A stretch of DNA of 64,000 nucleotides from Siphonodentalium dalli (lineage: Eukaryota > Mollusca > Scaphopoda > Gadilida > Siphonodentaliidae). Below are positions 50,301 through 59,300 of this stretch, in pieces. The notes beneath the pieces are model-generated. The model was not told the DNA's origin. It saw only the letters and a program-made list of their open reading frames with translations, and made no database searches. Location of the stretch: contig CP136065.1 in NCBI GenBank assembly GCA_032622095.1, positions 240,973,530 to 241,037,529 on the forward strand, given 5' to 3'. The position numbers and the translations under genes are program-made. Positions within the stretch are counted from its first letter, which is position 1. Each line of letters opens with the position of its first letter.

Positions 50301-53300
50301 TGTATATAGATGACGGAAAAATTATTTTTTGACGGAGTTATCAACCCTTTTCGAATTAGAAAATTTCAACATTTTTTATAATTTTCTGTATGAGGGTACC
50401 TTCATGGTGTAATCAACTCCTCCTACAGTTTTGATCATAGCTATTTGAAACTTCAGAGTACTGTTACCCACATATTAGAGATGTGCAACATGTATATAGA
50501 TGAAAGAAAAAAAAACAATTTATGGAGTTATTAACCCTCTTCGACTTTTAACAAAGCGGCATCGACTTGCCACGTTTTCGGGGGACACTGTGGTCAGCTG
50601 ACCTTTTATTTTCAGATTGAGTCAATCTATCATGTTGCTTTTACTGAATATAAAAATGTTTTCCTTAAAAAAAACAAATAGTATTGACAAAATTTTATGT
50701 TATTCAGGTGTCTCATAGTCAAAAAGGTGCTGAACGTGTGCTTCATTTATCCCAAGAAAAGTTCTGTGCTAATGGAAAAAAATCAGGTAACGTAAAATTT
50801 CTTTGTAAAATAGGAATCAACCATTGATAACTAATGACTCATTCCAAGATGATAAGTTTTGATATTGGGCCAATTGATGAAGTAAATAAAAACTGTACAA
50901 CAATTCTTCAGACACTGTATATTATTTATATGCAATATATTTCTGTATGAATGTTACTATTTGGAATAATAAGGCCAAACAAAAAAAGATATTTGATTCT
51001 CAGGCAATTTTTTTTGAAAATCAATGAGGCGTGCGGGTTTTATTTTTATTTTTTTCTGCCCATAGTAAGCATGGGTTATTATACATTCCCAGGTTCAGAA
51101 AATGTAGAGAGAACTATGTAATGGATATAAACTAATTAAATCTATATAAAGAATGACAAATTATGACTTCCCGAAACCATGCACATTTGATCTGTCTGGA
51201 ATTATTTTTATAATTTTAACACTTTCATGACGGGAGATGCGCTGGTGCAGCATTAAAGACCCTGTGCCAGTGCATTCTCTTATATATTCTAGTCTCCTTT
51301 AGGAGCCTCATATATAAGAGAATGCACTGGCATACAAGATCAAGGTAAATATTGTTAGGCCAATGCATTCTCTTATATATGCGAGGCACCCTATGGGTGA
51401 CTCGCATATATAAGAGAATTCATTGGCACATTCGCAAAATTTCAGGAAGCTGCAGTCATGAAAGGGTTAAACAGTTCAAAATAATTGTGATTTTGTTTTT
51501 ATGCAAACATGCAGTGAGCTCGAACAGACTTGTTTCCTGCATCAAATTTCCGATTCATTACTGTAATGGGTAACTATGTAACCTGTGATTACCGATTCAT
51601 TACTGTGTATGGGTAACTATGTAACCTGTGATTACCGATTCATTACTGTAATGGGTAACTATGTAACCTGTGATTACCGATTCATTACTGTAATGGGTAA
51701 CTATGTAACCTGTGATTACCGATTCATTACTGTAATGGGTAACTATGTTCAAACTTGTGTACAACACGCGATGTATTCCGTCTGCAAACTCGTGTAAATA
51801 ATAATTGGGTGATGTTTGAAATAAATCACATGGAATCTATCAACTAACCTTTATGGACATCTGTTCAAGTAATAATGGCCACGGGCAACTAAAATTAAAC
51901 CCGGACGATGCAGAGGTGGAATGCTTCGTTCCCCAGAAATGTACTATTTGACTTTGGATGGCCTTATTGGACTTTCTGATCAGGCCTGAGAACATTGCAG
52001 AATGAGGTCCCCAGAGGGTGAATTTAGTGACACTATCCCGCATAGCAGGCTAGCATCACAAAATTCATCCACTGGGGACCTCATTCTGCTAAGGCCTCAT
52101 CTTCTCTGGAAAGATTCTTTATTATCAAATTTCTGTAGAAACTTCTTCACATAGATTCTATTTCTATTTTATTTTAGTTTCTCTATATCCCCATATTGGC
52201 AGATGACACAGTGCATAATCAAGGTTCCCAATGGGTGTACATCACACTATCACCATCTGGGAACTTCAATCTGAGTCTCTGTGTGCCATATCAGATGAGG
52301 TCATGCAGAATGAGGTCCCTATGCAGTGAATTTGGTGATGCTAGCCCACTATGCGGGATAGCGTCACTAAACTCACCCTCGGGGGACCTCATTCTGCAAA
52401 TGACAGGCATGCTAAACTCAGGCCTGATTCTGATCCCCGGAACATGAAACAGGAGATTACTATGCTTAATTTGAAGCTTATGAGTTACTTTGAAGAAGAT
52501 TAGAGTGTTTCACATCACTTTAAATACCATCTGTTGATCCTTCTCTACAGAAAAGCCATATGAATGGATGGTCCCAATCAACTTCACTACAAGCTGCAGT
52601 CCGAAGTCTAACGTCCAGACAATCCTCCTGGATACTCCAAGTATCGACATCACAGTAACAGACGTCGGTAAAGGAGATTGGGTGAAGGTAAAAGTCATTT
52701 ATTGTCTAAGGCACTAAAAATATATCAGTGTTCTTAGCTGGTGTTCTCAGAAAATTTAATTTGGAAAATTGGATGTAGAGAAGCTTATTATTTTCATTTT
52801 TTTTGCTTTAACGGTTCCAACATAACAGACACATCTGCATACCTTAGTGTTATTGTCTACAAGCCAATTTCCATGCAGCCGATATCGTCTGAACACTCAA
52901 TAACTCCCTGCACTGTCCAAGTCTGGAACCACACGGTGGGCTAGCATCACCAAATTCACCCTCTGGGGATCTCATTCTTCTTAGGCCAAAGAAAAAAAGT
53001 GTTGTGGTTCGGGTTTCCCGACCAACCCTATTTTAAAGCTGCGACCCTAAAGATTTTGTTGGTAAATCATAAAAAAAATATAATTACAATGATCTCCGTA
53101 GTGCAGCGCATCGCGTACGGAAACGAAAAACGGAACTATTTATAGTAGTACATTTATTCCTCGTATCCGGTTTCTAATAATTCATGTCGCCAAAGTTCGT
53201 GACCGCATAATACAGAGAAAATGTCTTCTATAATAGCGATTATTGTCAAAAAATGCGAACATTTAGCCCAACAAAAATTACTTAAGACTATATCTCACAT

Positions 53301-56300
53301 CACATTCTCCATAAATGTCACTGTCAAACCCCCTCACCCCAGAATGCAGAACCAGTTTACTGTTCACCAATCAATATGCGAACGTATTCATCGGCAATTC
53401 GAAAAATATAAGACCTTTGATGAATATTAACCTTGTGCGGCCCACAAGGAGCATGTCGGCACATGTTGATGACATTAAACACCAATTAATCATTATACCC
53501 CCCGCAACGAAGTTAGGGGGGTATACTGGAGTCAGCTTGTCCGTCCGTCCGTCCGTCGTCCGTCCGTCCGTGGACACAAATTTGTCCGGAGTTTTTCTCA
53601 GTCGTTTTTTGATCAATTTCCGTGAAACTTGGCACAGACATCAACCACCATGGGAACCTGTGCACCTGTGATTATGACGCCTGTCGGACGTTTTTTTTTG
53701 GAGTTATCCCCCCTTTTTCGACTTAGAAACTTTTTTTGCAACATGCATAATTTTGTCCGAGCTTTTATTCCTACATTTTTCGGTCAATGTTTTTTAATCT
53801 TGGCACTGATATTTAGTACCATGGGAACCTGTGCATTTTTTGTGTGGAGTTATTCCCCATTTTCGACTTAGAATATTTTTCGCAACATACATAATTTTGT
53901 CCAAGCTTTTATTCCTACAATTTTCGGTCAATAGGTTTAAGATTAGGGTTATGGTTGTACACCTGCAATGGGAACTGTTATTTTATTATTTTAACTAAAT
54001 ATTTACTGTCATGTCAAACATCTTAGTATTTTTTTAAAAGTGGGGTATCCGTAGTCCCATTGGGACAGTCACACCTCTAGTTGATGAATATTATTTCTAA
54101 TATCACAGATAACATTTAACTTTTGCTCTACTGTATGATCTGCTCCATCCCCAGAATGCCCTAAATTACAAAAAAACACTGGCAATTTACTACATGTATT
54201 TAGTATTCGCTCTCAGTTGGTACTATGACATCCACCAGGACACATTCATATATTTGGTTGGTGAACACAAACTAGTATATTACTGAAAATAGTAGCACTT
54301 GCCTTTGGCGACTGGCCCGCAACTCATCCAGATAATGAATTGAGATCCAAATGGAGTATTGGATCCAAACTTAAGTCGACATGCATTCATGCAGAATTTG
54401 AACCCTTCACTCAATTGCGCTTGGTGATGTGACAATATGGTGTCATACACCCAATGAGCCATGAAAGCTGCAAGCCAACTTGTTTCACCTCTCCCAATTT
54501 TCTCAGTGTATAGACCAGTCCATGTGTGTTTAATGAGTTGAACATCTATTGCACAAGTTTCTTATGGTGCATGGGCTAGGTGGCAGACTCATCTTATAAC
54601 TTACACCATTACAAATGTGTGCAATAATTCTCAAATCATAACATGCTTGGATGGATCTACATATCCACATTTTTCAATGAAGTATTTTCTATAACATAAC
54701 ATTTGAACACAACTCATACTTGATACACAGGGTAGATAACGTATATTTTAATATCTAGTGTCTGAATATCATGGATACAAATATGTACATGTACATGTAA
54801 GATTCTGAAATGGTTAATACATTTTGTAAATAAGTGACCAACTGACATAATTATACTTTGAGAATCCCCTCTTGTGGAAACATGATGGAGAAGAATAAAA
54901 TTAATATATTTGTTTATTATGAACTCGACTAATTGGCTCATAAGAGCCCATACTACTGCATAACAATGATGTAAACATAACAGTCCAAAAAACAACAAGA
55001 CAGATATAAAGCTTCACATTGAAATATGATCATGACTAGAGTTATATGTATGTATGAAAAGTGATGGAGTTATCTTAGGAGGATGCAAACTACCTGATGA
55101 CCCTGCAGATGCAACCACGACCCAAGAATTCCTTTTATGATATTGATTATTATAATGTATGATGGTAGTTAAGGAACTGAATTCTGGTGGTCGTCTGATG
55201 CATCTGCCGTGCCATGTCGTTTACATCAGAATAATCTTTTCTTATAATTTTACCAGTGGTGATGAATAACCACAAACGATTCACATTATTTGGATACTTT
55301 ATCACTATGCCATTAAAACAGAGTCGTTTACTTCATTCTATATACTAATATCAGTTAAGCCAAAGAGGGTTATGTATAATTATTACCATTGAAATGATTC
55401 TGAATATCTGTTTGCTTTGTACAGACTTTCTCAGTATCCAACCGAGCTATCTATCGCTTGGCTAGATATTGACTCTCTGAGTGTATTAAAGAGCCACCAT
55501 GTGACTAGGATTGTCAGAATCTGAGAATATATTTGGTAGAGCTTTTCGCTCTTACGAATACATGAAGCTATCAAATGAGTGAGCATGCAATATGGTTACA
55601 TATATATATATATACATAGCATAAATTTGGATCAATGGGACTCTCCACGACTGGTAACCTACTCATTATAATTGAGATATTATATAGAACTGCTACATTC
55701 AAGTACGTTGAGTAATCATTTAATATTGACCCTCATCATACGATGCCATCCTGCCTTTGGGGCGTTTATAATAAACTACCCAAACGAAGCTGGATACCAG
55801 CGGAGAGCCCCAAAAAAGGATGATGCGAGATGAATGTTACCTAACCACCACCAAGAGCGCACAAAGAAATAAGTAGTTATGGACAAGTACTCCTGGACTT
55901 GGCCTATGTACATTAACAAGAACATGGGTGAACATGACTAACTTAAATACAGCTGCTGGTACTGGATGCTTGGGATAAGGCACAATGAGCCTGATATAAT
56001 GTGTCGATGGGGGTATGAATGTATCGCGTGTAACAGTCAGACTCCCACCTGCCGAGTGTTTTGATCAGATGATCCTCTAGCCGCGCACCACATGCAGTGG
56101 TTGCAGCGCCAATACGGAGGCTATGGCCTGAATAATATTGTGATGAAATGCCGCAGCTGAGAATTAGAGCTTTAAGGTTGCTGACAAAAGTTTGGCGTGT
56201 TAGTGGGTCACCGGCGCTGTTAATGAATAAGGGTGAATTGTCGGAAGCTCCATTAACGCGCCGGGCTGAGATTAATTGTTCTAGAAGTAAGACTGGGCAA

Positions 56301-59300
56301 ATTGGAGATAGGCAGAAATATTTTATATGAACGCCTTTCTTGAAAGGGTCAGTCTTAGAGTGACGCAGAAGCAATGATGCTGTTTTTTGCTTTTCGCGAT
56401 TGATGAAGGAAATGTCGCGCAATAGTATGGCAGACGCCTTTTCACGGGCGCTGGTAATGGTAAATTCTCCACACCTGAGGAAACCGAAGAAACCGATGAC
56501 GAGAGCCGTTTTCATTACAAGGCAATCGATGTTAGATATGCGTGAAGGCGAAAGGTTGAGTTTGACTACGAGTTTTTGGAGAATATTGAAAGTGATCGGC
56601 AGACGCGGACGAGCTGTGGTGCTTTGTTGTTTTTTAATACTCTTGAGGACGCCATGGATTCTTGGCCATGGATGGCCATTTGGTTGCTCTAAGGGATTTG
56701 GCAGACCAGCTGAGATATAGAAAAAACGAATACCTGACAAGTATAACTTCACAGTTGAATATGACAACTTAATCTCAAAGTGGCAGAATGCTATGAACTG
56801 TAAAATCACACTTTCATTCAATACTGGTAGCTGAACTGTGCTACTGATGTGAATGTTACTTAGTAGCGCAAACTTTCTGAGCCAGTTAAGTCCGACTAGG
56901 TATTGGACCCGAGTTTGAGGGGAAACAGAATTTGACCACAGCTCCTCTGCCCTGTCGATCAGATTGCCATGACCGCGTTGAAGGCGGGGCATGGAATTGC
57001 TTCGGAATCTGCTTCCGGTGCCAGTTTTCGGAATTCCTGAAAACAATAACGTGACAGACTGTCAGGTACATTATTATGCTTGGATGGAATGTATGATGCA
57101 TAAAACATGAAATTGTGATTTAATGCCGATAGGGTAAGACGCCTCATAAGCTTCATAATTGATGGAATTTTTGAGCGGCCTTTTTTAATGATTAGAACTG
57201 TCGCTTCATTATCACACATAAAAACAATGCGCTTATTGGACCATAAGTGGCCCCATATCATGGATGCTATAGCTATGGGATAAATTTCCAGAAATGCCAT
57301 TGACCAGTCCTTATCATGCTCAATTTTCATTTCTAGAGGCCACTTGCCGTGAAACCACTGAGTGCGGAAAATTCCTCCAAAACCAATTGTAGAACTTGCA
57401 TCAGTATATAGGCTCAGATCGCTTGATGATGTGAACTCGTTATTCAGAAAGACGGAGGAACCGTTCCACGATTCCAGAAATGAAAGCCACATGGCTATAT
57501 CTCTACGGCAAGCGGCTGATATGTTAATATGATGATGCAATTCTGATACAGATGATGCAAGTGATATTAAATATGTAATGAATGAACGGCCGGGAACTAC
57601 GACCTTACCGGCGAAGCTCATGTGGCCTAGCAGACTCAATAATTCCCGTTTTGAGCAGGTACTTTTTTGCATAAATGATAGCAGCAGCTGCTTGAGACGA
57701 GCTAATTTATCGTGAGGGAGGCGACATTCCATTCTTTCCGAATCCAAAATAATGCCTAGGAATTCTAAGCAGGTAGTGGGGCCTATTGACTTCTCTTCGG
57801 CTAGAGGAACGTTGGCGTCTGAAAAAGCTTTCAGCAGGTTATTTACTACCGGCTGAGGGTTAACGTCTCTGGGTATAATTGTGACAAAATTGTCTAAGTA
57901 GTGCAGCAAGTTGGGTATCCCATAAATGTTGGTGGCAATCCAGCAGAGAGCAATTGATAAAGAATTGAAAATCTTAGGGGACGAGTGACTGCCAAAACAC
58001 AATTTTGAATAGAAGTAAAATTTGCCACGCCAGTTGATGCCGTAATAAGGCCATAAGGCCTTTTTTGTCGGACACAGTTTGAAAGCGCTACTAATGTCGC
58101 AGTGGAAAAGATGACTGCCTGGAGGTAGTTGTTTAATGATCTTTGCAGCGTGATCGACAGATACGTATGTCAGCGAAAATTCTTCTTGACTAATTAATGA
58201 GTTAAGAGAGTGTTCTTTAGACGAGTTATGTGGTGCAGAAAGGTCCACAATAAGGCGCTTTTTCTTTGATAATTTTCTAACTGCAATACCGATTGGGTTA
58301 ATGCGATACGTGGCGAAAGGAGGCTCGGAAAATGGACCGAATATGAAATTGTTGGCTAGTTCTTTTGCCAAAAGCTCGTCAACTGCCGAGGGGTCTTTGA
58401 CTGCCGATTGCAGATTTCGCAGTTTTAATGATTGTTTTGGCAGATCTGAAATACCTGTGTCAAAACCGGAAGTAAATCCCTCTAACAAAAACTGTACGAA
58501 ACCCCGGTCCGGATAACTCTGCAGCGCCCAACCTAAGAATGCGACGTTAACCGGAGTGTATATCGAATTGGGAATGGTGGCTTTCGATTCAGCTGCTGGC
58601 ATATTTACATCAGGTAGTCAGGCTGATTTGCCAGGGGGGGTAAAAGGAAACGGCTTTTGCCGTGACTGCTTCTTGCTGCAAACTTGACGAGAATGGGGGC
58701 CTTGGCATGACAGACATTGATGCGAGTATTTGCAAGTCGGTCCGAATGAGCAGCCACGGACTGAATTGAACTGTAAGCAAGGCGTACCCAGCCCCGTAGG
58801 GGTAGCTATAGCTGGAGGCGAGCCACCGGTAGGTGGTGGCATAATAAAAACCCTACCTACCTACCCTATTTTTTCTGGCATGAAACCCGAAACACAACAC
58901 TTTTTTTCTTTGGCCTTAGGTTCATCTTCTGGGAAGTATCTATAGTATCAAATTAAAATTGTTTGACTAAATCATTTGGCACACCTGCAGGCCACATCCG
59001 TCATCAAACTTCATATGAATTTTCAGGGTGACCCCTCAATGGTAGCTGTCCAATAGTTTGTATTGTAAAAAAATTAAATTGAAAAATATTATGTTATGTG
59101 AATCGCGGTAAAAGCCTGTTATGTTTTATGAGAAAGAGAGATATTTACACCTCAAGCCTGGGTATAGTGTATCTGACATTCGCCGAATGAGATCCCCAGA
59201 GGGTAGATTTAGTGCCGCTATCCCACACGGTGGGCTAGCATCACCAATTTCACCCTCTGGGGATTTCTTTCTTCTTAGGTTCATCTTCTGGGAAGTATCT

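Larger units (their letters stand above)
52984..58915. mobile_element. 5.9 kb TIR unit (Harbinger-like ends, TTA duplication) carrying a YR retrotransposon
   Basis: The left end GGCCAAAGAAAAAAAGTGTT and the inverse right end start identically for about 23 bp and remain similar to ~33 bp. TTA flanks both sides (52981-52983, 58916-58918), and the split MITE around it matches the intact copy at 59217-59310, which fixes the borders. TIR and duplication match the element at 44442-45343. Between the ends are a ggggggtat-type repeat (53505-54080), a non-coding stretch, and a minus-strand retrotransposon coding region. Nested insertion into a MITE is the simplest reading. Confidence 0.8.

Noticed and set aside
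56400-56720. Plus-strand ORFs of 60-106 codons opposite the recombinase gene
   Set aside because: Shadows of the strongly supported minus-strand recombinase and RT frames.
55943-57046. Phage or bacterial XerD-type integrase, hence bacterial contamination
   Set aside because: Gene order Gag-RT-RNase H-YR and the embedding in TIR/MITE repeats inside an animal intron show a eukaryotic YR retrotransposon.
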